From: Streptomyces sp. CB01373
GTDB lineage: Bacteria > Actinomycetota > Actinomycetes > Streptomycetales > Streptomycetaceae
Length of the DNA stretch: 64,000 nt
Direction of reading: 5' to 3'
NCBI RefSeq assembly: GCF_002803075.1
Contig: NZ_NNBK01000024.1
Coordinates: 62,001-126,000 of the forward strand
Shown: positions 35,879 to 46,893 of the stretch, piece after piece
Numbering within the stretch: position 1 is the stretch's first letter
Layout of the letters: every line of letters starts with the position of its first letter
Program-made: the position numbers and the translations under genes
The notes under the pieces: generated by a model
The model's input: the letters and a program-made list of their open reading frames with translations, nothing else
The model's database searches: none
What the model was told of the DNA's origin: nothing

Positions 35879-36541
35879 CTACCCCCGGAACTGCGCCGGC
35901 CGCTCCGGGGACGCCTCGGCCAGGGCCTTGGCGACGGTGTCCGCGCCTGCCTGGAGGCCGTAGACCGGCGTGCCGGGCTGCTGGCGCCAGGAGTCGTCGA
36001 TGCCACCGCCGTCCACGGCGTCGAAGCCGAGCTGGTCGACGAGCGCCCGCACCTTCGCCTTGGCCGCCTCGTCGTCGCCCGCCACCGGGAGCGCCATGCG
36101 GTCGGGGGCCCCGGCCGGGCGGGGACGTTCGAGGAGGTCCTGGGCGTAGGTCCCGTTGAACGCCTTGATCACCGGATGGCCGATCTGCCGTTCGGTCCAG
36201 CGGCTCTCGGTGAGCCCCTCGTCCTCGATCCCCGCGATCCTGCCGTCCCGCTCGCGCGGGTAGTAGTTGCCGGTGTCGATCACCGTCACGCCCCCGGCCG
36301 CCCCGTCGAGCAGCCCGGGCGGCAGGTTCGGGACCGCCTTGACGGGGACGGTGACCACGACGACCTCTGCGCCGCGCGCCGCCTCCTGTGCGTATACGGG
36401 GGTCGCGCCGGTCTCCTCGGCCAGCGCGCCGAGTGTCCGCGGGCCACGGGAGTTCGCCACGGAGACGTCGTGCCCGAGGGCGGTCAGCCGCCGGGTGAGG
36501 TTTCCGCCGATGTTGCCCGCGCCGATGATGCCGATCTTCAT
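35879..36541 (-). CDS. NADPH-dependent F420 reductase-like NAD(P)-binding protein
   Basis: A 220-residue protein starting MKIGIIGAGNIGGNLTRRL, a Rossmann GxGxxG, then VSVANSRGPRTL, an NADP-preferring loop with Ser/Arg as in F420H2:NADP+ oxidoreductases. VVVVTVPVKAVPNLPPGLL and VIDTGNYYPRERDGRI continue the family pattern. KAFNGTYAQDLLERPRP corresponds to the 'VKAFNT' site. Streptomycetes make F420, so a hydride shuttle to NADP is plausible. Related annotations are simply 'NAD(P)-binding'. It is divergent from the large amidase gene and shares a 242-base promoter region with it that contains a 16-bp palindrome. Confidence 0.78.
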   Translation of the reverse strand: MKIGIIGAGNIGGNLTRRLTALGHDVSVANSRGPRTLGALAEETGATPVYAQEAARGAEVVVVTVPVKAVPNLPPGLLDGAAGGVTVIDTGNYYPRERDGRIAGIEDEGLTESRWTERQIGHPVIKAFNGTYAQDLLERPRPAGAPDRMALPVAGDDEAAKAKVRALVDQLGFDAVDGGGIDDSWRQQPGTPVYGLQAGADTVAKALAEASPERPAQFRG

Positions 36542-36642
36542 GTCTGCTCGCCCTGCCTCTCCGGGTCGGTGTCCGGCACAGCTTCCGCAGGTGAGTTGAA
36601 ACCCCGGGGCGGCGCCGGATATTTCCGTCCCGGTGCCGGCCG

Positions 36643-36658
36643 GGTGACGCGCGTCACC
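36643..36658. promoter_or_regulatory. 16-bp perfect palindrome, Crp-consensus-like
   Basis: GGTGACGCGCGTCACC is fully self-complementary and lies between divergent genes, 101 bases from the reductase-like ATG and 125 from the amidase ATG. Its core fits GTG-N6-GNCAC, the consensus I recall for Streptomyces Crp. Occupancy by Crp is inference; another dimeric regulator could use it. Confidence 0.45.
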
Positions 36659-36783
36659 GGCGATGCCCGGCGTGATCACACAACCGTGGACGGATCCCGC
36701 GGGTCTACTGAGCGAGTCGTCCCGCCCCGGGGTGCGGCGGCTCCACTCTTCTCGCTCCTCACGAAGGACATCGCGGATCCGCT

Positions 36784-39084
36784 ATGGGTAGACCTCGCTA
36801 CATCTGGGGTACGGCTGCCGTCGCCACGGCAGGGATCGTCGGAGGGCTCCTACTGACCACAGGCTCCGATCAGCCGGGCAAGGGCACCGACGGTGACGGC
36901 AAGCCGGGTCCCGTCACGAGCCAGGCCCGCACGGCCGCGCTGACGGCGAGCGAGCAGGGCACCAGCGCCGCTCTGAAGCAGGAGCGGACCGAGCCGTTCA
37001 GCATGCTCGGCATCACCTGGAACGACCCCTCGGCGCGGGTCGACGGCACGATCGAGGCCCGCACCCGCGCGGCCGGGTCCGGCCAGTGGTCGCAGTGGCT
37101 GCGGCTGGACGGCAGCGGCGGTCAGGGCGAGGCGGCCGCCGAGCGCGGCGGCACGGAACCGGCCTGGGTGGGCCCCTCCGACGGCGTGGAGGTGCGGGTC
37201 ACCGCGGGCGGACGCACGTCCGACCGGCTGCCCGCCGGGCTGCGCCTGGACATGATCGACCCGGGCAGGGCAGCCACGGGCGGCACGGGAACGATGGAGC
37301 CGGCGGCCTACGCCGTCGACGCGCCCGACGATCCGACCGAGTCGCCCGACCCCACGGCCGGCCAGCCGGCCGGCACTCCGCCGGAGGAGACACCGGCCGG
37401 CGACGATCCCACCACGGAGCCGGTCGAGTCCGGGACTCCGGCCGAGTCCACCCCGCCGGCCCAGGAGCCGAGTTCTTCCGCACCGGCCTCCCCGCCCCCG
37501 CCCACAACCCCCAGCCCGAGCCCCAGCACCAGTGCCACCGGGCCCAAGGCTCCTCCTTCCAGCGCGCCGCGGCCGGCGATCGTGTCGCGGGCCGGGTGGG
37601 GCGCCGACGAGAAGATCAGCCCCGAGGAACCCGACTACCTGCCCGGCGGAAAGATCAAGGCGGTGGTGGTCCACCACACCGCCGAGAGCAACAACTACAC
37701 CTGCGCCGAAGCCCCCGCGATCGTCCGCGGCATCTACGCGTACCACGTCAAACAGCTCAAGTGGAAAGACCTCGGCTACAACTTCCTCGTCGACAAGTGC
37801 GGCACGGTCTACGAGGGCCGCAAGGGCGGAGTGGACCTGCCGGTGATGGGCGCCCACGCCTACGGCTTCAACTCCGAGACCACCGGCATATCCGTCCTCG
37901 GCACCTACACCGACGTCGCCCCGAGCGACGCGGCGCTGACCTCGGTCGCCCGGATCGCCGCCTGGAAGCTGGGGCAGTACGGCGTGGACCCGGCCGGCAC
38001 GGCGACCCTCACCGCCGGTGACAGCGGGAGCAACTACGCCCGCAAGACCTGGGCCAAGGGCGCCAAGCTGAGCCTGCCGGCCATCCACGGGCACCGTGAC
38101 GGCTTCAATACCCAGTGCCCCGGCAACGCGTACTACGCCAAGCTCCCCACCGTCCGTGCCTGGGCCGCGGGCCCCGTCACCGGGCTGGCGATCAAGTCCG
38201 TCACCGGTGCGGGCCTGTCCGGCACGACGTACTACACCCAGGGCGCGATCACCGTGGGCTGGACGGCGACCACCCCGTCCGCGCTGATCAGCGCGTACGA
38301 GATCCTCGTCGACGGACAGCCGGTGGCCAAGGCCGCCGGAACCGCCACCTCGGCCAAGGCCACGCTGACGCCCGGCAGCCACCAGGTGCAGGTCCGCGCC
38401 ACCCACCAGTCCGGCAGGACGGCCACCTCCGCGGCGGCCACGGTCGTCGCGGAGACCACCGCACCGACCTTCCCCACCAAGCCGGCCCTGGCGCTGCGCG
38501 CGGGGACGGTGAACACGACCGCGGTCCCGGTCACCCTGAGCTGGAAGGCGGCCGACGACACCGCGCTGAAGGAGGTCAGGCTCACCGCCCCGGCCGCCGC
38601 CACGTACGGTCCGACCGCGACCACCGCCGCCCTCACCGCCACGTCCGGTGCCGCGACCACCTGGTCCCTGACCGCGTACGACCAGGCCGGCAACACCGGC
38701 ACGGCCGCGGTGTCCGGCACCCCGGTCCTTGCCCAGGAGACGGCCGCGACGAAGACCGGCACCTGGGCGGGCAAGTCCTCGGCCAGCTACCTGGGCGGCC
38801 AGTCCTTTGGCAGCTCGACCAAGAACGCCTCCCTGACCTGGACCTTCACCGGCCGCTCCGTGGCCTGGCTGGTCTCCCGCGCGAGCACCTCCGGGCAGGC
38901 CGACATCTACATCGACGGCACCAAGGCCGCCCGGGTCGACCTGCAGTCGGCGACCACCAAGTACCGCGACGCCATCTGGACCAAGACCTGGCCCACCAGC
39001 GCGAAGCACACGATCAAGATCGTGGTCGTCGGCACCGCGGGCCGCCCCGCCGTCACCACGGACGGCATCGTGTACCTCAAGTAG
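36784..39084 (+). CDS. large secreted N-acetylmuramoyl-L-alanine amidase (PGRP) with C-terminal beta domains
   Basis: A 766-residue multi-domain protein. An N-terminal hydrophobic helix (WGTAAVATAGIVGGLLL) acts as signal or anchor. A beta-rich domain runs from about residue 60 to 165, then a Pro/Ser/Thr/Glu linker (about 180-260). The PGRP/amidase_2 catalytic domain (about 260-460) begins AIVSRAGWGADEK and includes the zinc His in VVVHHTAES, the LGYNFLVDKCGTVYEGR core and the distal His in IHGHRDGFNTQCPG with the final Cys/His ligand region. Three C-terminal Ig-like or beta-sandwich repeats follow, ending in a carbohydrate-binding-like module (ASLTWTFTGRSVAWLVSR). It should cut stem peptides from peptidoglycan at the surface. 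The ATG has only a weak, distant GAAGGA. Confidence 0.88.
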   Translation: MGRPRYIWGTAAVATAGIVGGLLLTTGSDQPGKGTDGDGKPGPVTSQARTAALTASEQGTSAALKQERTEPFSMLGITWNDPSARVDGTIEARTRAAGSGQWSQWLRLDGSGGQGEAAAERGGTEPAWVGPSDGVEVRVTAGGRTSDRLPAGLRLDMIDPGRAATGGTGTMEPAAYAVDAPDDPTESPDPTAGQPAGTPPEETPAGDDPTTEPVESGTPAESTPPAQEPSSSAPASPPPPTTPSPSPSTSATGPKAPPSSAPRPAIVSRAGWGADEKISPEEPDYLPGGKIKAVVVHHTAESNNYTCAEAPAIVRGIYAYHVKQLKWKDLGYNFLVDKCGTVYEGRKGGVDLPVMGAHAYGFNSETTGISVLGTYTDVAPSDAALTSVARIAAWKLGQYGVDPAGTATLTAGDSGSNYARKTWAKGAKLSLPAIHGHRDGFNTQCPGNAYYAKLPTVRAWAAGPVTGLAIKSVTGAGLSGTTYYTQGAITVGWTATTPSALISAYEILVDGQPVAKAAGTATSAKATLTPGSHQVQVRATHQSGRTATSAAATVVAETTAPTFPTKPALALRAGTVNTTAVPVTLSWKAADDTALKEVRLTAPAAATYGPTATTAALTATSGAATTWSLTAYDQAGNTGTAAVSGTPVLAQETAATKTGTWAGKSSASYLGGQSFGSSTKNASLTWTFTGRSVAWLVSRASTSGQADIYIDGTKAARVDLQSATTKYRDAIWTKTWPTSAKHTIKIVVVGTAGRPAVTTDGIVYLK

Positions 39085-39099
39085 CCCCCCGTACGCGAC

Positions 39100-39135
39100 C
39101 GGGCCCGGCGCCGGCCTTCGCCGCCGCCGGGCCCG
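39100..39135. terminator. bidirectional terminator after the amidase and beta-propeller genes
   Basis: An 11-bp perfect stem (CGGGCCCGGCG with CGCCGGGCCCG) and a 14-base loop lie between two convergent stop codons (39084 and 39163). Confidence 0.65.
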
Positions 39136-39162
39136 ACTCGTGGGGATCGGGTCCGGGTCCGC

Positions 39163-40350
39163 TCAGCGGAAGACGCCTGTGTGGCCCAGTGAGTAGCGGC
39201 CCGGCTGGGGGTACACCGCGAGGCCGTGGGGGCCGCTGCCGACCTTGATGCGGGCCAGTTGGGCGCCGGTGCGGGTGTCGATGGCGTACACCTCGGAGTT
39301 GTAGCGGCCCGACAGCCACAGCACCTTGCCGTCGGCGGAGACGCCGCCCATGTCGGGGCTTCCGCCGTTCGGCAGGCGCCACTTCTTGGTCAGCCTGCCC
39401 TCGGCGAAGTCGAAGACGGAGATGGTGCCCTCGCCGCGGTTGGAGACGTACATCTCGCGGGAGTCGCGGCTGATGTACAGGCCGTGGGCGCCCTTGCCGG
39501 TGGGCAGGAATTCCGGCTTGCCGAAGGTGTCGCCGTCAAGGATCCACAGCCCGTTGGCCACCATGTCGGCGACGTAGAACCTCTTGCCGTCGGGCGAGAT
39601 CTTCACGTCCTGCGGCATGGCGCCGCGGACGTCCAGCTTCTGCCGGCCGACGACCTCCATCCGCGCGGTGTCGACCTTGAGCAGTTCGCCGCTGAACTCG
39701 CAGGAGACGATGAAGTAGCGGCCGTCCAGGGAGAAGTCGGCGTGGTTGACCCCGGAGCAGGTGACCGGGACGGCCTTGGCCGTCTTCATGGTGTGCGCGT
39801 CGCGGAACACGAGCTGGTGGTCCTTGGAGGCCATGACGACGGCGTACTTGCCGTCGGGCGTGAAGTAGAGGTTGTACGGGTCGTGCACGTCGACCGGCTT
39901 GCCCGCCTTGCCGGTCCTCGGGTCGATGGGCGTCAGGGAGTTGCCGAGGTCGTTGTTGACCCACAGCGTCTTCAGGTCCCAGGACGGCACGACGTGCTGG
40001 GGCTGGCGGCCCACCGGGATGGTCTCGATGACCTTGTACGTCGCGGGGTCGATGACCGTGACGGTGTTGGAGTTGGTGTTGGGGACGTAGACGCGGGACG
40101 GGAAGTCCCTGACGACCGGGGAGAGTTTGCCCGGGCGGTCGGCGGCGTAGACGTCGGCCGGGTCGAGGACCGGCGGCATGCCGGGCAGCACGTCGGCGGC
40201 CTGCTGCTGCCCGGGCGGTACGGGTTCCTTGCTGCCGAGGCCTTCGTCGGCGTGGTTCTTCGGGCCCCCGCCGGTGCAGGCGGACAGCGCGGTGAGCGCG
40301 AGGCAGGCGGCGCCGGCGGTCAGGGCCCGGGCGAATCGAGTGGGTGACAT
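39163..40350 (-). CDS. YncE-like beta-propeller lipoprotein
   Basis: A 395-residue protein with a lipoprotein signal ending in LTALSAC (Cys25). It is followed by a seven-bladed-propeller pattern of YVTN-type repeats: RVYVPNTNSNTVTVIDPATYKVIETIPVG, YNLYFTPDGKYAVVMAS, KISPDGKRFYVADMVANGLWILD, GLYISRDSREMYVSNRGEGTISVFD and VSADGKVLWLSGRYNSEVYAID. There is no catalytic motif; such propellers usually bind ligands or partners at the cell surface. Its ATG overlaps the stop of the deacetylase-like gene by one base (TGATG), so the two lipoproteins are made together and may act as a pair on a surface glycan. Confidence 0.83.
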   Translation of the reverse strand: MSPTRFARALTAGAACLALTALSACTGGGPKNHADEGLGSKEPVPPGQQQAADVLPGMPPVLDPADVYAADRPGKLSPVVRDFPSRVYVPNTNSNTVTVIDPATYKVIETIPVGRQPQHVVPSWDLKTLWVNNDLGNSLTPIDPRTGKAGKPVDVHDPYNLYFTPDGKYAVVMASKDHQLVFRDAHTMKTAKAVPVTCSGVNHADFSLDGRYFIVSCEFSGELLKVDTARMEVVGRQKLDVRGAMPQDVKISPDGKRFYVADMVANGLWILDGDTFGKPEFLPTGKGAHGLYISRDSREMYVSNRGEGTISVFDFAEGRLTKKWRLPNGGSPDMGGVSADGKVLWLSGRYNSEVYAIDTRTGAQLARIKVGSGPHGLAVYPQPGRYSLGHTGVFR

Positions 40351-41156
40351 CAGCTCAGCAGCTCCGTGGTGGTGACCGCGTGGAGGCCGCGGCGGTCGAG
40401 TTCTTTGAGTACGTCGGGAAGGGCGGCGACCGTGTCCGGGTACCCGAAGTGCAGGCTCACCACGGATCCGCTCCGTACCTCCGCCAGGACCTTGCGGGTG
40501 ACGGCCGGGGCGCCGGGCCGGGTGTAGTCGAGGGAGTCGACGTCGTAGGACAGGACGTGCGGGTACCCGGCCGCGCGGGCCAGCCGCTGGACCAGCGGGG
40601 AGGCGGTCGGGGCGCGCGAGGGGCGGAACCAGGTGCCGATCGAGCCGGTGAGCCGCTTCAGCCGGTTTGCGCAGCCGGTGATCTCCGCGCGGGCGCCGGC
40701 CTCCGCCATGTCGTTGACGGCCACGTGGCGCTGGGTGTGGTTGCCGAGGTCGTGGCCGCCGTCGAGGATCCGCCGGGCGAGCTGCGGATACTGGTCGAGC
40801 CAGGTGCCGACGGCGAGCACGGTGAGGCGGGCGCCGTGCTTCTCGGCCGCGGTGAGCAGGCCGCGGGCGGTCTCGGGGTCGCCCTGGCCGTGGAAGGTGA
40901 GGGCGACGCGGGGCCGGTCGCGCGGGCCATGGGTGATCTGCGCGGGCTGCCGGGGGAAGGCACGCGGCGCGGGCGCGGCACGCGCGGTGGTGGCGGGCGG
41001 GGACTCGGCGGAGGGGGCCGAGGACGCGGCGGAGGACGCGGCGGCGTGGGGGGCGGCACCGGTGGAGGAGCATCCGGCGGCGAGCCCGGCACCGGCGACG
41101 AGCCCGGCACCGGTCCGCAGCACGCCGCGGCGGTCGGTCGTGGTCACCCGCACCAT
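40350..41156 (-). CDS. polysaccharide-deacetylase-like Tat lipoprotein with altered motif 1
   Basis: This 268-residue protein has a twin-arginine signal (TTDRRGVLRTGAGLVAGAGLAAGC) ending in a lipobox, then an Ala/Ser/Pro linker and a NodB-type (CE4) barrel. Motif 2, the metal-binding H-x3-H, is present (LGNHTQRH), motif 3 appears as WFRPSRAP and motif 5 as VVSLHFG. Motif 1, normally TFDDGP with the catalytic base and metal-ligand Asp, reads LTFHGQGD. Either chemistry is altered or lost, or the later Asp substitutes. I recall the same HGQGD variant in other streptomycetes, so it seems a conserved subfamily rather than decay. The start is ATG at 41154-41156; the next codon GTG is possible. Confidence 0.8.
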   Translation of the reverse strand: MVRVTTTDRRGVLRTGAGLVAGAGLAAGCSSTGAAPHAAASSAASSAPSAESPPATTARAAPAPRAFPRQPAQITHGPRDRPRVALTFHGQGDPETARGLLTAAEKHGARLTVLAVGTWLDQYPQLARRILDGGHDLGNHTQRHVAVNDMAEAGARAEITGCANRLKRLTGSIGTWFRPSRAPTASPLVQRLARAAGYPHVLSYDVDSLDYTRPGAPAVTRKVLAEVRSGSVVSLHFGYPDTVAALPDVLKELDRRGLHAVTTTELLS

Positions 41157-41236
41157 TTAAGAGGCGGAGGGTAAGAAAACGGGCGATTCACACGTATGGG
41201 CGCGAGATGAGCGTCAGTCAGTCGACCGGCCGGCGG

Positions 41237-41740
41237 TCAGCGGTCGGCCACGCGCATCTCGAACCAGGTCGTCTTGCCCCGCGGCAGCAGATCGACGCCC
41301 CAGCGGTCGGACAGCTTGTCGACGAGGAACAGTCCGCGCCCGCTGACGTCCAGCTCCTGTACGGGCATCAGACAGGGCAGCCCCCGGGAGGGGTCGCGGA
41401 CCTCGACGCGGAGCCAGCCGCGGCGGCGGCGCATCCGCAGACCGAAGACGCGGGCGCCGGTGTGCCGCACCGCGTTCCCGACGAGTTCGGAGACGAGCAG
41501 GACGGTGTCCTCGGCCAGTTTCGGGGACAGTCCCCACTGACGCAGGACGACGACCTGGGTGATCCTGCGGGCGATGGCGGCGGACTCGGGGAGGGACGGG
41601 AGCGGAACCTCGCCCTCCGTCGGGTTGCCGTGCGACTCCAGCGCTTCGAGCGCCCGTTCGTCCTCGACCGCGGGCGACCAGCGCGCCGCGGTCGCACGTG
41701 ACTGTCCCCGCGGCTGCCCGATGCCTTCCAGCCCCGCCAT
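41237..41740 (-). CDS. anti-sigma-type ATP-binding protein (HATPase_c, SpoIIAB/RsbW-like)
   Basis: A 167-residue protein with an unstructured N-terminus and a GHKL ATPase fold. The N-box is in LLVSELVGNAVRHTG, the G1 box in RVEVRDPSRGLP and the G2 region in DVSGRGLFLVDKLSDRWGV. It lacks a histidine-kinase phosphoacceptor domain. Streptomyces encode dozens of such proteins, which bind sigma factors or phosphorylate STAS anti-anti-sigma partners; the partner here is not encoded nearby. MAGLEGIGQPRGQ at 41740 is chosen as start by family resemblance, although the frame is open for 70 more codons. The 41741-42012 gap shows no gene. Confidence 0.85.
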   Translation of the reverse strand: MAGLEGIGQPRGQSRATAARWSPAVEDERALEALESHGNPTEGEVPLPSLPESAAIARRITQVVVLRQWGLSPKLAEDTVLLVSELVGNAVRHTGARVFGLRMRRRRGWLRVEVRDPSRGLPCLMPVQELDVSGRGLFLVDKLSDRWGVDLLPRGKTTWFEMRVADR

Positions 41741-42012
41741 GCCCCCATCATGGCCGTCCGGCGCCTCCGGCGGGGTCGTTCCGGCGGAATGCGCCCCTCG
41801 GGCGCCTTCCGCGCACGGCTTGCGAACGGCAGGCGCCGGCGGCACTTCGGGTCCGTCAAAACCCCCGTCGACCTGGGCGGACGGATCGGCTGGAGGCAAT
41901 CGACCGGCTCCCTTGGCAAGGCAGGCTTGAAGCTGGCTCAAGGCTGCCACAAACCGCCCGCCGAGGGGCCCGAATCAGACGTCACGTCAATTGCAAGGGC
42001 ACGGACGGTATT

Positions 42013-42780
42013 TCACAGGAACTTCGCCTTGCCGGGACCCTCCTCGACGAAGCTGCGCATGCCGCGCTCGCGGTCCTCCGTGGCGAACAGGCCCGCGAAC
42101 CAGTTGCGCTCGATGGCGAGCCCGGTCTCCAGGTCCGTCTCCAGGCCGGCGTCGACCGACTCCTTGGCGGCGCGCAGCGCGATCGCGGGCCCCCGGGCGA
42201 GCCGGGCGGCCCAGGCGTGCGCCGCCTCGTACACCTCGGCGGCCGGCACCACGCGGTCCACCAGGCCGATCGTGAGGGCCTCGTCGGCCTTGACCTGACG
42301 GCCCGTGAAGATGAGGTCCTTGGCCTTGGAGGGGCCGATCAGCCGGGACAGCCGCTGGGTGCCGCCCGCGCCCGGGATCAGGCCGAGCAGCATCTCCGGC
42401 TGGCCGAGCTTGGCGTTGTCGGCGGCGATGCGGTAGTCCGCGCAGAGCGCGAGTTCGCAGCCGCCGCCCAGCGCGTAGCCCGTGACCGCGGCGACCACCG
42501 GCTTGGGGATACGGGCCACGGCGGTGAAGGAGTCCTGCAGGGCGCGGGCCCGCACGACCATCGCCGCGTGGTCCATCACCTGCATCTCCTTGATGTCCGC
42601 GCCCGCCGCGAACACCTTCTCGCCGCCGTAGATCACCACGGCGCGCACGTCCTCGCGGCGGGTGGCCTCCTCGGCGAGCTCCCTGATCCGGTCCTGCGTC
42701 GCGACGTCGAGCGCGTTCATGGGCGGGCGGTCGAGGCGCAGCGTGCCGACGCCCTCGGCGACTTCCAGAGATACGGTCAT
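42013..42780 (-). CDS. enoyl-CoA hydratase/isomerase family protein
   Basis: This 255-residue crotonase-fold enzyme has the oxyanion-hole segments FAAGADIKEMQ and GYALGGGCELAL, and the catalytic Glu in GQPEMLLGLIPGAGGTQRLSR. The position of crotonase's second Glu (Glu164) appears as Asp in SKAKDLIFTGRQV, a variant often seen in actinobacterial hydratases. It likely hydrates 2-enoyl-CoAs in fatty acid breakdown; chain-length preference is unknown. It is monocistronic in appearance, with a terminator just upstream that belongs to the preceding L,D-transpeptidase gene. Confidence 0.88.
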   Translation of the reverse strand: MTVSLEVAEGVGTLRLDRPPMNALDVATQDRIRELAEEATRREDVRAVVIYGGEKVFAAGADIKEMQVMDHAAMVVRARALQDSFTAVARIPKPVVAAVTGYALGGGCELALCADYRIAADNAKLGQPEMLLGLIPGAGGTQRLSRLIGPSKAKDLIFTGRQVKADEALTIGLVDRVVPAAEVYEAAHAWAARLARGPAIALRAAKESVDAGLETDLETGLAIERNWFAGLFATEDRERGMRSFVEEGPGKAKFL

Positions 42781-42809
42781 GAGGGCAGGTTAACGTCCAC
42801 TAACGACAG

Positions 42810-42841
42810 CCCGCCCGGTGCGGTCGGTCACACCGGGCGGG
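42810..42841 (-). terminator. terminator of the L,D-transpeptidase gene
   Basis: An 11-bp perfect stem (CCCGCCCGGTG with CACCGGGCGGG) with a 10-base loop lies 28 bases past the transpeptidase stop and just before the enoyl-CoA hydratase start. Confidence 0.68.
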
Positions 42842-42869
42842 GCCGTCAGCGGAGACGTCGGGGGAAGAG

Positions 42870-44114
42870 TCAGGCCTTCCAGTCCTCCCAGGACATGTTC
42901 CAGCCGTTCATGCCGTTGTCCGGGGCAACGGTGCGGTCCTGGGAGTTCTTCACGACGACCACGTCGCCGATCAGCGAGCGGTTGAAGAACCAGGCGGCCG
43001 GCACCCCGCTGTCGTAGCCGCCGCGCACGTCGCGCAGACCGACGCAGCCGTGGCTGGCGTTGTAGTTGCCGAAGGCGCCGCCGCCCCAGTAGTTGCCGTG
43101 GATGAAGGTGCCGGAGTCGGTCAGGCGCATGGCGTGCGGTACGTCCTTGATGTCGTACTCGCCGCCGAACCCGACCGTCTCACCGTTCATACGGGTCACC
43201 GTGAGCTTCTCGGTGATGACCATCTGGCCGTTCCAGGTGGCGTTGCCCGGCCGGCCGGCGGTGATGGGGATGGTCCTGACGACCTTGCCCTCATGCATGA
43301 CCTTCATGGTGTGCTTCTTGGCGTCGACCACGGAGACCTGGTTGCGGCCGATGGTGAAGGAGACCGTCTTGGTCTGCTTGCCGTAGACACCGGGACGGCC
43401 CTGGACACCGTCGAAGTTGAGCTTGACGGTGACCTTGGTGCCGGCCTTCCAGTAGTGCTCGGGCCGGAAGTCGAGCCGGTCGTTGCCGAACCAGTGGCCG
43501 GCGACGTCGACGGCCGGCTCGGTCTTGATCTCGATCGCCTTCTCGACGTCCTTCGGGGCGGTGATGCCCCGGGTGAACCGGAGGGAGAACGGCATTCCGA
43601 CGCCGACGGTGGAGCCGTCCTCGGGCGTGAAGTAGCCGACGAAGGTGTTCTGCGGCGTCAGCGTGGTGAAGCTGGAGTCCTCGGCCGCCTCACGGCCCGC
43701 GGAGTCCTTGGCGACCGCGTGCACCGTGTACTTGGTGGAGGCGGCCAGGTGGAGGTCCGGGGTCCACGAGGTGCCGTCGGCGGATATCCGCCCGGCTATC
43801 GCGGTGCCCTTGCCGTCCTTGACGTCGACCTGGGTGAGCTTGCCCTTGCTCGCGCCGACCTTGAGTGCGCCGCTGGTATCGACGGACTCGGCGCCGTTCT
43901 TGGGTGCGATGGTCACGACCGCCTGCGACTGCTCGCTGCGGGCGCTTTCGGCCTCCTTGTTCTTCCCCGTACTGGATGCCGGGTCCTGGGTGTCGCCCCC
44001 GCCGCAGGCGGTGACGGCCAGGAGCAGCACGCCGGAGGCCAGCGCGAGCAGCCCCTTGCTCCCCCGTCGCCCCCGCGCGCCCACCGACGCCCCCGATATC
44101 GGCCGCATGTTCAC
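42870..44114 (-). CDS. L,D-transpeptidase lipoprotein (Ig-like domains plus YkuD)
   Basis: A 414-residue surface lipoprotein whose signal peptide ends in the lipobox LAVTAC. Two Ig-like domains (about residues 60-270; LKVGASKGKLTQVDVKDG and TFVGYFTPEDGSTVGVGMPFSLRF) precede the YkuD catalytic domain. Its active site is HGNYWGGGAFGNYNASHGCVGLRD, with the S/T-H-G-C-x-G motif. This is the Ldt type of Mycobacterium, which forms 3-3 cross-links in peptidoglycan. GTG at 44112-44114 is the preferred start because GGGGAG lies six bases away; the ATG at 44108 would have a long spacer. A TAATAT -10 candidate lies at 44179-44184. Confidence 0.93.
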   Translation of the reverse strand: MNMRPISGASVGARGRRGSKGLLALASGVLLLAVTACGGGDTQDPASSTGKNKEAESARSEQSQAVVTIAPKNGAESVDTSGALKVGASKGKLTQVDVKDGKGTAIAGRISADGTSWTPDLHLAASTKYTVHAVAKDSAGREAAEDSSFTTLTPQNTFVGYFTPEDGSTVGVGMPFSLRFTRGITAPKDVEKAIEIKTEPAVDVAGHWFGNDRLDFRPEHYWKAGTKVTVKLNFDGVQGRPGVYGKQTKTVSFTIGRNQVSVVDAKKHTMKVMHEGKVVRTIPITAGRPGNATWNGQMVITEKLTVTRMNGETVGFGGEYDIKDVPHAMRLTDSGTFIHGNYWGGGAFGNYNASHGCVGLRDVRGGYDSGVPAAWFFNRSLIGDVVVVKNSQDRTVAPDNGMNGWNMSWEDWKA

Positions 44115-44574
44115 TTGTTTCTCCCCTCCCCGGGCCGGCCCCGACCCGTACCCCAGCGCGCCGTACGCGCTCTGGCGCATATTAACCACAAGGTCAGAGG
44201 CGAGATGTCAGGCGATTGTCACTGTTCCGTCCCAACTTCAACGACCGCCGGAAACAACCCTCTTGTCTCGACGCCGGCCCCACCGGATTACTTCACCGCG
44301 CCGCCCTTCTCCCAACCCTCGGTACGGCGGCCGGTGCGGCCCCCATGCGCCGTGTGCGCCCGGTTACGTGCCTCATGGGCCGCCCAACGACCTTCGTGCC
44401 CCCGGGAAACGTGAGTGCGAGGCAAGCTCTGGGCAGAACAGAGGGGAGGACCGCGCGACGGGGAGCCGCGACCGGGGGCAGCCGCAGGGGGGCGGGGCCG
44501 GAGGCGGGCACGAGCCGGAAGATCCGCACAGAGCCGCAGAGAGCCGCAGAGAGCCGAATAAAGGGGCCGCCCTG
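44115..44574. promoter_or_regulatory. 460-base divergent promoter region of the L,D-transpeptidase and glgX genes
   Basis: No gene is supported here. On the minus strand TAATAT (44184-44179) is a good -10 for the transpeptidase, with CTGACA further upstream. On the plus side the final 50 bases hold a 10-bp tandem repeat and the AAGGGG ribosome site of glgX. The region 44270-44520 shows nothing else I recognise. Confidence 0.45.
44531..44556 (+). repeat. 10-bp tandem repeat just upstream of glgX
   Basis: GAGCCGCAGA occurs twice in perfect tandem followed by a partial third copy (GAGCCG), with a degenerate copy (GATCCGCACA) before it. It ends 18 bases before the glgX start and 6 bases before its ribosome site, so copy-number change would alter the 5' leader. 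Confidence 0.8.
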
Positions 44575-46868
<2,294 letters not shown>

Positions 46869-46893
<25 letters not shown>

